A stretch of 64,000 bases of DNA from Anaerolineae bacterium. GTDB lineage: Bacteria > Chloroflexota > Anaerolineae > Aggregatilineales > Phototrophicaceae. Under the pieces are notes generated by a model. It was not told the origin of the DNA. It saw nothing but the letters and a program-made list of their open reading frames with translations, and ran no database searches. Below, one piece after another: positions 1 through 8,582 of the stretch; the stretch's first letter is position 1; each line of letters opens with the position of its first letter. The stretch lies in contig JAHDWN010000002.1 of the NCBI GenBank assembly GCA_023382675.1, positions 27,340-91,339 of the forward strand, in the 5' to 3' direction. Both the position numbers and the translations under genes were made by a program.

Positions 1-19
1 TACCACTTCGAACCACGTG

Positions 20-54
20 AGCGCTCCCTGTAGCAATGGGGAGCGCTTTTATTT
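20..54 (+). terminator. Rho-independent terminator of the gene upstream of the window
   Basis: A 9-bp stem (AGCGCTCCC at 20-28 pairing with GGGAGCGCT at 39-47) closes a 10-nt loop and is followed by TTTATTTT. It presumably ends a plus-strand gene lying before the window. Confidence 0.75.
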
Positions 55-126
55 TCTCCGCATAGATCACAGTCCTCAACGATCCGCACAAAATGTATCC
101 TTCTCTTTTTAGAATCGAGGTGTGTT

Positions 127-1983
127 ATGTCCAGATCAGTACGCATATTCGGCACGATGCTTTTGATTCTCTTTGCTGTCGGACTTCTGGTGGCGGTCGA
201 CGCCGCTGCCTACACACCGGAACAAGCCGTCGCCTTCTTCCAATCGATTTCCGGGTATCAATTCCTCGTCGGTCAAATGGGCGCATATGGAGACGGCTAC
301 ACACCAGCGCTGGTTGACCACGAGTTGCAGCTCTTCGCCGAAGCGTCGGGGCAATACCCGGCAATTGTAGGGATGGATTACTGGCGCGCCGACAAAACGC
401 TCGAGGAATCGATCGCTGAAGCCAACCCCATCCTGACCTACTGGCACAATCAGGGGGCGTTCGTCACCCTGACCACCCACTTCCATACCCCGTTCAAGCC
501 GCACGGAACTGTCAACGACCGAACGGGCAACATCAACCTGCTTGACCTGTTGTATCCCTACACCACGACTGCTGGAGCACGCTGGAAAGGCTACCTTGAC
601 ACGGTCGCGGCAGGCCTGCAGCAACTCGAAGACGCAGGCGTGACGGTCATGTGGCGACCACTGATGGAAATGAACGGTACATGGTTCTGGTGGGGCGCAC
701 CGGCAAATCCGAATGACTTCAAAGCCCTGTGGCAAGACCTGTACAACTATCTGGAGAACACCAAAGGGCTGTCGAACCTGATCTGGGTATACGGGCCGAA
801 CGCCGGCAGCAATGTCACGCTCTACTATCCCGGCCATGATTATGTCGATGTCGTCGGCCTTGACAAATACATGTCACTGGCGGAGACGCGCGGCGATATC
901 CCACTAACGATTGAAGGCTACGATTTGCTTGCACAGCTTGGCAAGCCGATTTACCTGTCCGAGTTTGGACCGCGTCCGGCGGATGCCTCCGGACAGGATA
1001 TCCCGTTCGACTATCGTCGTCTGGTGAATGACATCGTCACGCGCTACCCAATGCTGTTCGGAGTCTTCCATTGGGAATGGGTGTGGAAGCTGGCCTATGA
1101 GTATGATCAATGGGGGGCCGCATATAACACCGCCGACGACTATATGCTGGACTGCCACACCTTGAGCCTGAATGAAGCACCCGTACCCGGCGGCTGCGGC
1201 ACGCCGCCACCGACCACCGAAACACCCGTCGAAACACCAACACCGACCTCGACTCCGACACCCTCGCCGGTGGATACGCACGGTGTGAAGGGGCAGTACT
1301 ACAACGGCATCGGCTTTGATACGACGCCCGTGCTCACACGCATCGATCCAGAGATCAATTTCAGATGGGGTCGAGAATCGCCTGCAGTGGGAGTCAACAG
1401 CGACCAATTCTCGGCCTGCTGGACAGGCTATCTCGTGCCGCCGTACAGCGATGCCTATACCTTCTATACGCGGGTCAATGATGGCGTCCGCCTGTGGGTG
1501 GATGGCACCCTGGTCTTCGATAGCTGGACCGACAAAAGTCGAACCACTTACATCGAGTCGAGTTTCACGATGACGCTGACGGCAAACCAGCTCTACCCGA
1601 TGCAGATGCAGTACTACGAGAACACCGTGGCCGCGGACGTGGAGCCGAGCTGGTCGAGCCTGTCCCAGTACAAGCAGATCATCCCTGAGAGTTACCTCAT
1701 GTCTGGCCCAGGCAATACCTGTGACACGACCATGATGGGGGCTGCATCCGCCGTTGGTGTGGTGACAGGTGTCGAAGACGAGGCTCTGCCGTCTGATCTC
1801 GAAGGGGCGCCACAGCCCGTTGAAACGCCGCCGCCTGCGGTGGAAATCACCCCGGAAGTAACGGGCATCCCCCCGACTGCGGCGACTCCCGATGCGACGG
1901 GCATCCCAACCGACGACGTGGCAACCGATGAACCACCCGCTCCGCCGCCTGATCCAATCGAGACAGCTGAAGCGGGAAGCTAG
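127..1983 (+). CDS. Secreted GH26 (beta-mannanase-like) glycoside hydrolase with PA14 domain
   Basis: The 618-aa protein has an N-terminal signal peptide (about residues 1-27), so it acts outside the cytoplasmic membrane. Residues 30-345 read as a GH26 TIM barrel. WRPLMEMNG holds the likely acid/base Glu181 and YLSEFG the likely nucleophile Glu279. The His that normally precedes the acid/base Glu in this family (WRPxHEM) is Met180. A Thr/Pro-rich linker (about 355-384) leads to a PA14 domain (about 386-545, with GQYYNG and DGVRLWVDG), which usually binds carbohydrate. The tail is Pro/Thr/Glu-rich. Start chosen from GAGGTG about 8 nt upstream. Expected to act on mannan or a related beta-glycan. 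Family assignment is strong, substrate is inferred. Confidence 0.88.
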   Translation: MSRSVRIFGTMLLILFAVGLLVAVDAAAYTPEQAVAFFQSISGYQFLVGQMGAYGDGYTPALVDHELQLFAEASGQYPAIVGMDYWRADKTLEESIAEANPILTYWHNQGAFVTLTTHFHTPFKPHGTVNDRTGNINLLDLLYPYTTTAGARWKGYLDTVAAGLQQLEDAGVTVMWRPLMEMNGTWFWWGAPANPNDFKALWQDLYNYLENTKGLSNLIWVYGPNAGSNVTLYYPGHDYVDVVGLDKYMSLAETRGDIPLTIEGYDLLAQLGKPIYLSEFGPRPADASGQDIPFDYRRLVNDIVTRYPMLFGVFHWEWVWKLAYEYDQWGAAYNTADDYMLDCHTLSLNEAPVPGGCGTPPPTTETPVETPTPTSTPTPSPVDTHGVKGQYYNGIGFDTTPVLTRIDPEINFRWGRESPAVGVNSDQFSACWTGYLVPPYSDAYTFYTRVNDGVRLWVDGTLVFDSWTDKSRTTYIESSFTMTLTANQLYPMQMQYYENTVAADVEPSWSSLSQYKQIIPESYLMSGPGNTCDTTMMGAASAVGVVTGVEDEALPSDLEGAPQPVETPPPAVEITPEVTGIPPTAATPDATGIPTDDVATDEPPAPPPDPIETAEAGS

Positions 1984-1990
1984 CATAGGT

Positions 1991-2036
1991 GTGAACAAGG
2001 GCAGTGCCAGAACACGGCCCTTGTTCACTTGTTATC
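1991..2036 (+). terminator. Terminator after the GH26 gene
   Basis: Perfect 12-bp inverted repeat (GTGAACAAGGGC at 1991-2002, GCCCTTGTTCAC at 2017-2028) starting 8 nt after the stop codon. The following tract (TTGTTATC) is only moderately T-rich. Confidence 0.7.
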
Positions 2037-2220
2037 AAACACAGTAGGACGCAACCGAGCGTTGAGACGAGCCGCCGCCGCGCTGCCGACCTCGACGCCC
2101 AGGCCGACCGCCATGCCGCGGCCGGCAAGGAAACCGCGTTGTTTCAGCCGAAGCAGACTGAACCAACACGGTCTCGCACTATCACCTTGTGGTCACGCCT
2201 GCCTATTGGCGTGTCCTGAT

Positions 2221-3048
2221 CTAGCGGAAGTGCATGGACTGGATTTTGCCGTCACTCACGACCGCCTCCAGATCGTAGGCACCGCCGCCTGTGACCGACG
2301 TCCAGCGCAAAACTGCCCCGGCGACTTCCAGATTGCGCACCACGATCTGATCATGGCCGGGTGAGAAGGCGCTGATCTGGTCGCGCCCCTGCAACTCCGT
2401 GCCATTGATCAGAGTTAGGGTCGCATCGTCTGCCCACAGAGCGTTCTGCGCCTCGCTGTCGCCCGCATTGTAAAGCTCATAGAACTGCCGGATGACGGAC
2501 TCCGGATCGGTGGTCTGCGCCTGAGGATTGGGCAGCGCGCCAAGCTGGCTCAGAAAGCTCAGGTTGTCCCACGTCAGCCATTCTTCGACTGATTGACCGT
2601 CCTGATTGAAGCGATGAATGCTCTGCATCGAGTAACGCACCGGCTCGCCAGTGGGTTGCACGACCATCTGCGCCAAATGGAGCGGATTCTCAAAGGTGCC
2701 CTCAAACAAGACATCGCCCGCCACGTACTCGCCCTCCGCGATCACTACAAGCGGCGTCAACACCAGATCCGGCATGGCCGCGCGTAGGGCTTCGATGGTC
2801 GCGATGGCGCCGTCGCGGTTGTTATCCCCAAATGGCGAGTGGTTGGAAAATTCCGGCGCGAACAGTCTGCGCAGGACATTAACATCCCCCTGGTTAAAGG
2901 CCTCGTTCACAATGGCCAGGAATGCCTCACGATTGCGTTCTTCGCTATCCTGCTGGGCCGTGGTGACCGGCACAGCGGTGATGAGCAACGCAGCCAAGAT
3001 GCACGCGGCCAACGATGTGAGACTAAGGGCATATTTGCGGTATGACAT
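2221..3048 (-). CDS. Secreted protein with two SnoaL-like (NTF2-fold) domains
   Basis: 275 aa with a clear signal peptide (SLTSLAACILAALLITAVPVTTAQ). Residues about 38-165 resemble the SnoaL polyketide-cyclase/ester-cyclase type (EAFNQGDVNVLRRLFAPEF, then EGTFENP and EEWLTWDN). Residues about 182-275 form a second NTF2-like domain (VIRQFYELYNAGDSEAQNALWADDAT). A tight AGGAG lies 7 nt before the ATG. It is divergent from the NB-ARC regulator at 3208, about 160 bp away, so the two may share a control region. No specific enzymatic function can be assigned, because SnoaL-like folds serve as cyclases, isomerases or simple ligand binders. Confidence 0.75.
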   Translation of the reverse strand: MSYRKYALSLTSLAACILAALLITAVPVTTAQQDSEERNREAFLAIVNEAFNQGDVNVLRRLFAPEFSNHSPFGDNNRDGAIATIEALRAAMPDLVLTPLVVIAEGEYVAGDVLFEGTFENPLHLAQMVVQPTGEPVRYSMQSIHRFNQDGQSVEEWLTWDNLSFLSQLGALPNPQAQTTDPESVIRQFYELYNAGDSEAQNALWADDATLTLINGTELQGRDQISAFSPGHDQIVVRNLEVAGAVLRWTSVTGGGAYDLEAVVSDGKIQSMHFR

Positions 3049-3112
3049 TTGACGCTCCTCTCCTCCCTATGCGGCTGATGACTTCACTTTATGAAATCTG
3101 CGGACAGAAAGC

Positions 3113-3130
3113 CCCTCTCGAAAGAGAGGG
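3113..3130 (+). promoter_or_regulatory. GAAA-loop hairpin in the 5' leader of the NB-ARC regulator
   Basis: CCCTCTC-GAAA-GAGAGGG forms a perfect 7-bp stem with a GNRA tetraloop, 78 nt upstream of the preferred start at 3208. It is either an RNA leader element or an operator dyad between the divergent genes. No T-tract follows, so it is not a terminator. Confidence 0.4.
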
Positions 3131-3207
3131 ATTCGCGCAATCTGCGCTATCATAGAGGGGTATCCGAGTTGTTAGAAAACGTGTCCTTACAAACAAGCGA
3201 GGTCAGG

Positions 3208-5835
3208 ATGGATCGTCCGCTCGATCCGTTGACTGGGCGCGAACTTGAGATACTTCAGCTACTGGCCGACGGGTTGTCCGATCAAGAGGTCAGCGAGCGG
3301 CTATTCCTCACCACCGGTACGGTCAAATGGCATATCAAGAACATTTACAGCAAACTCGGCGTGCATAAGCGCACGGCGGCAGTTGCGCAGGCGCGCGCCT
3401 TTATGCTGCTACGCCTAGAGGATGAACCACGGCACGCTGTCCAAAAGCACAATCTACCGCACCCCATAAGCTCGTTTGTCGGTCGAGAGACGGATACGGC
3501 CAATGTCCTTTCCATGCTCTCCGATCCCAGTTGTCGCCTGGTGACGCTGGTCGGGATTGGCGGCATCGGTAAAACCCGCCTGGCGATTCACTGCGCCGGG
3601 CAGTTGATCGACGCTTTTTCCGATGGCGTGTGCTTCATCAATCTCGACTCGGTGTCAACCCAGGCGCTCCCTTTTGCGATTGCCGATGCACTGGAGATCA
3701 GGTCACGGGATGCGGTTAACTTGACATTGCAGGTGATCCACTCGCTTCGCTACAGGCGGCAGATCCTGGTTCTGGACAGCTTCGAGCATTTCGTCAGTCA
3801 GTCAGGCTTCCTGGCAGAGGTAAGCGCAGCAGCTCCCGGTATCAAGATCCTGGTGACGTCGCGCGAGGTGTTGAACCTGACGGGCGAATGGGTTTATGCG
3901 CTTGAAGGCTTAACCGTACCTGACGCCTCGAACGCACACGATCTCATAGCCTTTGGCTCCAGCCATCTGTTTGTCGAGCGCGCACTACGTACACGAGGTG
4001 ATTTTTCGGCGATCACTGAACGCTTGTGGATTGCACGTATCTGCCAGCTTGTTGGCGGGATGCCACTCGCCATCGAACTGCTCACGTCCTGGTTGCGTGT
4101 CTTGACGTGCCAGGAAATTTGCCAGGAACTGGAACGTAACCATGATCTGACCGGGGCATCGCGGCGCGACCTGCCCGAACGCCATCAAAGCATGCGCGCC
4201 GTCTTCGACCATTCCTGGCGTTTGCTGACCGCCGAAGAACGAACCGCCCTGATGAAAATGGCCGTGTTTCATGGCGGTTTTACGCGCGAAGCGGCTGAAA
4301 CGGTCGCCGGGGCAACTCTGCACATCTTGATGTCCCTGGTCAATCAATCGGTCATTCTTGTCACCAAGCAGCATCGCTATGATCTTCATATCCTCCTGTG
4401 TCACTATTGCGAGCAGAAGCTACAAGAGCATCCAGACGCGGCAGTCGAGACGCGCCGGCGGCACAGCCACTATTATGCCGACATCGTTCTGAATACAGAG
4501 CCTGCCATAGCCCAACTTGACATTGAGAATGTCTGGGCGAGCATGGGATACGCCGTCCAACTCCAAGACCGCGAGGCGATCATCAAGCTGGCAGTTGGGC
4601 TGTGGGGCTATTTCGAAGCTCGCGGTTGGTATCTGGTCGCAGAACGCGTGCTCACCCTTTATCAGGAGAGCATTGCGCTGTTCGAAAACGATCCGGGAGC
4701 GACGACAAGCGTATCCGGCGGACATAGTGCACTGCGCTACCTGTACGAATCACTCGCCAATTTCCTGCATGCGGCGCGCCAATATGAGGAAGCGCGCTCA
4801 GCCTATCAAGCTGCGCTTGGTTACGTGCCCCGTTCAGAGCGTACCGTCCCGGCGCGCTTGCAGCGCAAGATCGGCGCGACCTATGCGGCAGAGCGCAAGA
4901 CGGTTGAGCCGATGTTCGCTGCGTATCAGGCGGCGCACGCGGCCTTGGGTGACCCGCCCGAAACACCTGAACAGGATTGGTGGCAGGAGTGGATACAGGT
5001 TCATCTCGACGTTACCTGGGCCTACTACACCAGCAATAATATCGACGGTATGATGCGGGAAATCGAAATCGTTGAAAGCGCGGTCAATTCATTTGGCACG
5101 TCACTCCTACGCAGCAAACTGTTGAACAACCGCATGCTGATCGATTTGCGGCGCTACAAGTTCCACATGCTTCCGGATGAAACCCTGCGCTGTGGCATCG
5201 AGGCCCTGGAAGCCGCTCGCGAAGGCGGCGATCTGCGCGAATGCGCCTGGCTGCAATTCAATGTGGGCTTTGTCCATCTCTGGCGTGATGAACTGGATGA
5301 AGCTGAGTCACACTTTCTGCAATCGCTTGAGCTTGCCCGCCAGGTAGGCGATACCATGGGGACGTACACAACCGCCCTCGCCTATCTGCCCTTGATCTAC
5401 CGGCGGCGGCAGCAGGTGGACATGGTGGAGCACTGGGCGACACAGGGGCTTGATGCGGCGCGCTACGCGAATGCGCCAATGTATCTCGGAGTCGCGCTGG
5501 CCCACGTCGGCTGGGTGCTTTACCGGCGTGGAAACGCGCGCGAGGCCGCGAGCCAATGGCAGTCCGCATTGAACGAATGGCAGCGCTTGCCCCTCAATTA
5601 TCCGATGCAGTGGCTGGCCAATCTCCCACTGATGGCACTGGCGCTGGAGGCCAACTATCCAGAGCCAGCCATCGACCATGCCCGCAAGATACTTACGCTG
5701 GAACACCAGCTGCTTGCGCCAATGCCCACGCTTCTGAGCGAGGCCGTTCATCTCTGGGATAGCGGCCAGCATGGCGAGGCGCTGGACTGCTTGCATGAGG
5801 TGTGTCGTCAAGCGCTCCCGCTCGGCTACTTGTGA
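3208..5835 (+). CDS. LuxR-type HTH / NB-ARC ATPase / TPR transcriptional regulator
   Basis: About 875 aa. A LuxR-type helix-turn-helix (LTGRELEILQLLADGLSDQE ... VKWHIKNIYSKLGV) lies unusually at the N-terminus. It is followed by a STAND/NB-ARC-type ATPase with Walker A GIGGIGKTR and a Walker B-like ILVLDSFEH, then a long alpha-helical region with TPR-like repeats (YEEARSAYQAAL, LDEAESHFLQSLELA). The frame is open from an ATG at 3091, but the ATG at 3208 is preceded by GAGGTCAGG and begins 4 residues before the HTH, so 3208 is preferred. Proteins of this design are signal-sensing regulators. The ligand is unknown, and the divergent SnoaL gene is a plausible target. Confidence 0.82.
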   Translation: MDRPLDPLTGRELEILQLLADGLSDQEVSERLFLTTGTVKWHIKNIYSKLGVHKRTAAVAQARAFMLLRLEDEPRHAVQKHNLPHPISSFVGRETDTANVLSMLSDPSCRLVTLVGIGGIGKTRLAIHCAGQLIDAFSDGVCFINLDSVSTQALPFAIADALEIRSRDAVNLTLQVIHSLRYRRQILVLDSFEHFVSQSGFLAEVSAAAPGIKILVTSREVLNLTGEWVYALEGLTVPDASNAHDLIAFGSSHLFVERALRTRGDFSAITERLWIARICQLVGGMPLAIELLTSWLRVLTCQEICQELERNHDLTGASRRDLPERHQSMRAVFDHSWRLLTAEERTALMKMAVFHGGFTREAAETVAGATLHILMSLVNQSVILVTKQHRYDLHILLCHYCEQKLQEHPDAAVETRRRHSHYYADIVLNTEPAIAQLDIENVWASMGYAVQLQDREAIIKLAVGLWGYFEARGWYLVAERVLTLYQESIALFENDPGATTSVSGGHSALRYLYESLANFLHAARQYEEARSAYQAALGYVPRSERTVPARLQRKIGATYAAERKTVEPMFAAYQAAHAALGDPPETPEQDWWQEWIQVHLDVTWAYYTSNNIDGMMREIEIVESAVNSFGTSLLRSKLLNNRMLIDLRRYKFHMLPDETLRCGIEALEAAREGGDLRECAWLQFNVGFVHLWRDELDEAESHFLQSLELARQVGDTMGTYTTALAYLPLIYRRRQQVDMVEHWATQGLDAARYANAPMYLGVALAHVGWVLYRRGNAREAASQWQSALNEWQRLPLNYPMQWLANLPLMALALEANYPEPAIDHARKILTLEHQLLAPMPTLLSEAVHLWDSGQHGEALDCLHEVCRQALPLGYL

Positions 5836-5932
5836 GACGTTCGTTGGATAAACCCTACTTTCGAGAGGTGTCTTTGAGTCCGCAATCACCTAGAGTGAAA
5901 TGCATCAATCGTAGAGCGAAAGGTCAACCGCC

Positions 5933-6796
5933 ATGATACTGGTTGTCGGCGCCAGCGGTATGCTCGGTGGCATGATTGCAGGTCAGTTGCTGGAACAAGG
6001 CAAGGAAGTTCGGGTTTTGCAGCGCAGTAACCCTGCCTACGAAAGCCTGATCGAGGCCGGAGCGGAGGGCGTGCCGGGCGATCTGAAGGATCGCGCATCA
6101 CTCGACCGCGCTTGCCAGGGGGTTGAGATCATCATCACGACAGCGACAGCAGCCTTGCGCGGTGGCGCGGACACGTTTACGAGCGTCGATCAAATGGGCA
6201 CCAAAAACCTGATCGAGGCGGCAGCGCTGGCGAATGTCAAGCAGTTCATTTACGTGTCCGCCTATGGAAGCGATATCGATAGCGCCATCCCACTGCTGAG
6301 GTACAAGGGTGAATGCGAACAGCGTCTCCGTATCAGCGGCTTGAACTATACGATCCTGAAGCCCCACATTTTCATCGAAGTTTGGGTGGGTGCCGTGGTC
6401 GGCATCCCCTTGAAAGCGGGTGCGCCGGTAACGCTGATCGAAGGCGGCCAGAAGCGTCATTCGTTCATTTCGGTCGGGGACGTTGCAGCGGTCGCACTCG
6501 CTGCTGTCGGCAACAGCGCAGCCTTCAATCGTGAGATCGCGATCGGTGGCACGCCGCCCGTCTCGTGGTCGCAGATTACCGAAGTCGTCGGCGGTGTGAT
6601 GCAGCGCCCGCTCCAGGTGCGTTCCGTTCAGATTGGCGAACCAGTCCCAATGCTGCCGGACGCCCTGTGGCCGCTGCTTTATGCAACCGAAACATATGAG
6701 ACAGCTATTGACATGACGGATGTGTGTCAAACGTTCGGGCTGACACTCACACCGCTGGAAGACTCGATCCGGCGTCTATTTGGTGGCGCAGCGTGA
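5933..6796 (+). CDS. NmrA-like NAD(P)-binding (atypical SDR) protein
   Basis: 287 aa. It begins with a Rossmann motif (VVGASGMLGGMIAGQLL, of GxxGxxG type) followed by VRVLQR, where the Arg fits NADP preference. YVSAYGSD and LLRYKGECEQRLRISGLNYTILKPHIFIE match NmrA/YwnB-type atypical SDRs. These proteins are NAD(P)H-dependent reductases, quinone reductases or redox-sensing regulators, and the sequence does not decide which. About 97 bp separate it from the NB-ARC regulator, with no obvious terminator between them. Confidence 0.78.
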   Translation: MILVVGASGMLGGMIAGQLLEQGKEVRVLQRSNPAYESLIEAGAEGVPGDLKDRASLDRACQGVEIIITTATAALRGGADTFTSVDQMGTKNLIEAAALANVKQFIYVSAYGSDIDSAIPLLRYKGECEQRLRISGLNYTILKPHIFIEVWVGAVVGIPLKAGAPVTLIEGGQKRHSFISVGDVAAVALAAVGNSAAFNREIAIGGTPPVSWSQITEVVGGVMQRPLQVRSVQIGEPVPMLPDALWPLLYATETYETAIDMTDVCQTFGLTLTPLEDSIRRLFGGAA

Positions 6797-6842
6797 GATG
6801 GATGCGCGTCACTAGCGGAAGCAAATCGGCGAAATCAGTCAA

Positions 6843-6873
6843 AGGGAGTCGTGCCCAGCGCGGCTCCCCATTT
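6843..6873 (+). terminator. Terminator-like hairpin after the NmrA-like gene
   Basis: GGGAGTCGTGC pairs imperfectly with GCGCGGCTCCC and is followed by ATTTTAC. A close sequence relative (GGAGTCGTGCC...GCGACTCC) follows the small secreted protein gene at about 8053, so the two are probably copies. Confidence 0.5.
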
Positions 6874-6879
6874 TACATC

Positions 6880-6985
6880 AGCCCTGCAATTCACCCACTT
6901 CGCTCACCTTGTAAACCTGCGCCGCCGTCCTGACGACGATCAGATCTCCGGCCTGTGCCTTGAACACGGCGACGCGGGTGGATGC
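6880..6985 (-). pseudogene. Degenerate 3' fragment of an ABM-type monooxygenase gene
   Basis: Read on the minus strand, this stretch gives VFKAQAGDLIVVRTAAQVYK then VSEVGEL. That matches the C-terminus of the intact ABM gene at 8278-8577 (AFKAQAEHLIVARTAAQVYE then VSEVGGL) at most positions. The DNA match runs from the shared TCAGCCCT at 6880 and decays after about 6985. No 5' part of the gene is present, so this is a remnant of a duplication of the neighbouring locus. Confidence 0.75.
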
Positions 6986-7355
6986 CACAGCGCACGGTCA
7001 CCGAGCCGTGACGATCCGATCCGAGGCCCAAGTCACCGAGGTGCACACGTACATCACTCCCGATGGTGAGCGGCAGGACCGGTCTTCATACCACCTGGAC
7101 TACCAGACCGCTGTCGAGCAGGCGACGCAGATTAGGCCGCATACCTCTGGCATTGAGATCCTGGTCTTTGATAATGATCACGTCACGCTGCCCGCCAGCC
7201 AGTGCCCCAACGACCACTGGACCCTGGAACGGCGCATTCTGTCGATTGTGCAGCAGATCAGCTTGCTCGACACGGCCACCCGTGAGCTGCTGGCGACGAC
7301 GCGCTGTGTCACCACCATCGACGGCAGCACCAGCGGCACGTTTCGCTGTCAGTGA
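6978..7355 (+). CDS. Hypothetical protein, probably 5'-truncated
   Basis: The frame (up to 131 aa if read from a TTG at 6960) has protein-like composition in its second half (TSGIEILVFDNDHVTLP, LERRILSIVQQISLLDTATR) and paired cysteines (SQCPND, TTRCVT, FRCQ at the end). It has no ATG and no convincing ribosome binding site, and GTG at 6978 is only one possible start. Its 5' end overlaps the monooxygenase remnant, so the original N-terminus may have been replaced at a recombination junction. No family recognised. It may be a pseudogene. Confidence 0.35.
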   Translation: MDATAHGHRAVTIRSEAQVTEVHTYITPDGERQDRSSYHLDYQTAVEQATQIRPHTSGIEILVFDNDHVTLPASQCPNDHWTLERRILSIVQQISLLDTATRELLATTRCVTTIDGSTSGTFRCQ

Positions 7356-7498
7356 TGAGCCATGACGCGGCGTGATCGTTCGCGAATTGGGAACCGCCAG
7401 GTGTCAGGACTTCCGATTTTCGAACGGTCACGCTTTAGGCGTATGATAGGTTGACTGCCTAGGATGACACTGCCAACGCGAGCAAGAGAGGAGAAACT

Positions 7499-8023
7499 AT
7501 GTCCTTTACGAGCAAGCCACGCTGGTTGATCATGGTTGTCGGGCTGTTGAGTCTCATGATGGCCTTGCCTGTTCTTGGCGAACCGTCAATGCAGCCGCCG
7601 CCAACAAGTAATCCGTCGTTTTCTGCGCTCTTTGCCAGCGGCGAAACCCCAACCGAAGTAACGGACTTGTCCGGCAACCTTGTCGGTCAAGGTGTACATG
7701 TTGGCGAGGTCAGGTGCAAGAACGGGCATTGCAATAAGCGAATCCAACTCGATCTCAGCCTCAGTCAGCCGCTCACAGACGTCGTCACGCTTGAATATCG
7801 TTTTACTACCCTGCAGGCGCTTGTCCCTGAAGACGGGAGAACAGTGGTTTCTGGTACGGGTACGATCTTCAGCCGCAGCCAGCAAGAGAGATTTCTATTT
7901 ACCGCAACCTTCCAGGATAACGGGGACGGCACGGTTTGGGTCAGATACGAGGCTTCGCGACCCGATGCCTCATTCATCATCCCAAGAGCACCCGGTTCAT
8001 TTGAAATTACTGGCCAGCCTTAG
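7499..8023 (+). CDS. Small secreted protein of unknown function
   Basis: 174 aa with an N-terminal signal sequence (KPRWLIMVVGLLSLMMALPVLG). The remainder looks like a beta-rich domain (GNLVGQGVHVGEVRC, KRIQLDLSLSQPLTDVVTLEY, TFQDNGDGTVWVRYE) with two cysteines close together (RCKNGHC). The ribosome binding site GAGAGGAG precedes the ATG by about 6 nt, and a TATGAT -10-like hexamer at 7442-7447 may start the transcript. No family recognised. Confidence 0.65.
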   Translation: MSFTSKPRWLIMVVGLLSLMMALPVLGEPSMQPPPTSNPSFSALFASGETPTEVTDLSGNLVGQGVHVGEVRCKNGHCNKRIQLDLSLSQPLTDVVTLEYRFTTLQALVPEDGRTVVSGTGTIFSRSQQERFLFTATFQDNGDGTVWVRYEASRPDASFIIPRAPGSFEITGQP

Positions 8024-8052
8024 CACCAAATCGTGACAGTCGGTCAGCCGCG

Positions 8053-8082
8053 GAGGAGTCGTGCCGGACGCGACTCCTCTTC
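8053..8082 (+). terminator. Terminator after the small secreted protein gene
   Basis: AGGAGTCG pairs with CGACTCCT around a short loop, followed by CTTC. It is related in sequence to the hairpin at 6843. The rest of the 254-bp gap (8083-8277) shows no gene. It contains a GC-rich imperfect hairpin near 8235-8265 that could end the minus-strand monooxygenase transcript. Confidence 0.5.
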
Positions 8083-8277
8083 ACGTGTGAAACTCCATTC
8101 CTTTTGCCCCAGCACGCCTATCTCTTCATCCTGTCCCTTCCTCTCCGTGACTTCACGGTGGTTCAGGGCGATTGCACCGTATCTCGTCGCCATGTCAGAA
8201 TAGGTCAAGATAGGTCTGTAGGGGCGAATAACGGGGCGTCCGCCGCGCCGGGCACGCCTCCCCGTCCTGCATCAGCC

Positions 8278-8577
8278 CTACAATCCACCCACCTCACTCA
8301 CCTCATAGACCTGCGCCGCCGTCCTGGCGACGATCAGATGTTCGGCCTGCGCCTTGAACGCGGTGACGTGCGATGACGCCTCGTGGCGGTCAAGATCGGC
8401 GCGGCTGTGCCATGCTTGCAGCACGAGAAAGCTGTTCGGGGTGCGCACATCCTCGTAGCAACCGAAGCCGAGGCAGCCCGACTCGGCCAGCGACGCCGCG
8501 ATCACCTCGTTCATATGGAGCAAGAAATCATCGCGCCCGTCGCTGGCAATCGAAAGCTGCGTCTTGAGAATGATCAT
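8278..8577 (-). CDS. ABM-family (antibiotic biosynthesis monooxygenase-like) small protein
   Basis: 99 aa, the usual length for a single ABM ferredoxin-like domain. MIILKTQLSI opens the first strand, GCLGFGCYEDVRTPNSFLVLQAW is the typical central hairpin, and DRHEASSHVTAF is the helix before the C-terminal VYEVSEVGGL. Members include quinol monooxygenases (YgiN type) and heme-degrading enzymes, and the substrate cannot be read from sequence. The start lies 5 bp past the stop of sat-cysC (8583), so it is co-directional and probably cotranscribed with it. Confidence 0.78.
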   Translation of the reverse strand: MIILKTQLSIASDGRDDFLLHMNEVIAASLAESGCLGFGCYEDVRTPNSFLVLQAWHSRADLDRHEASSHVTAFKAQAEHLIVARTAAQVYEVSEVGGL

Positions 8578-8582
8578 GCGCG

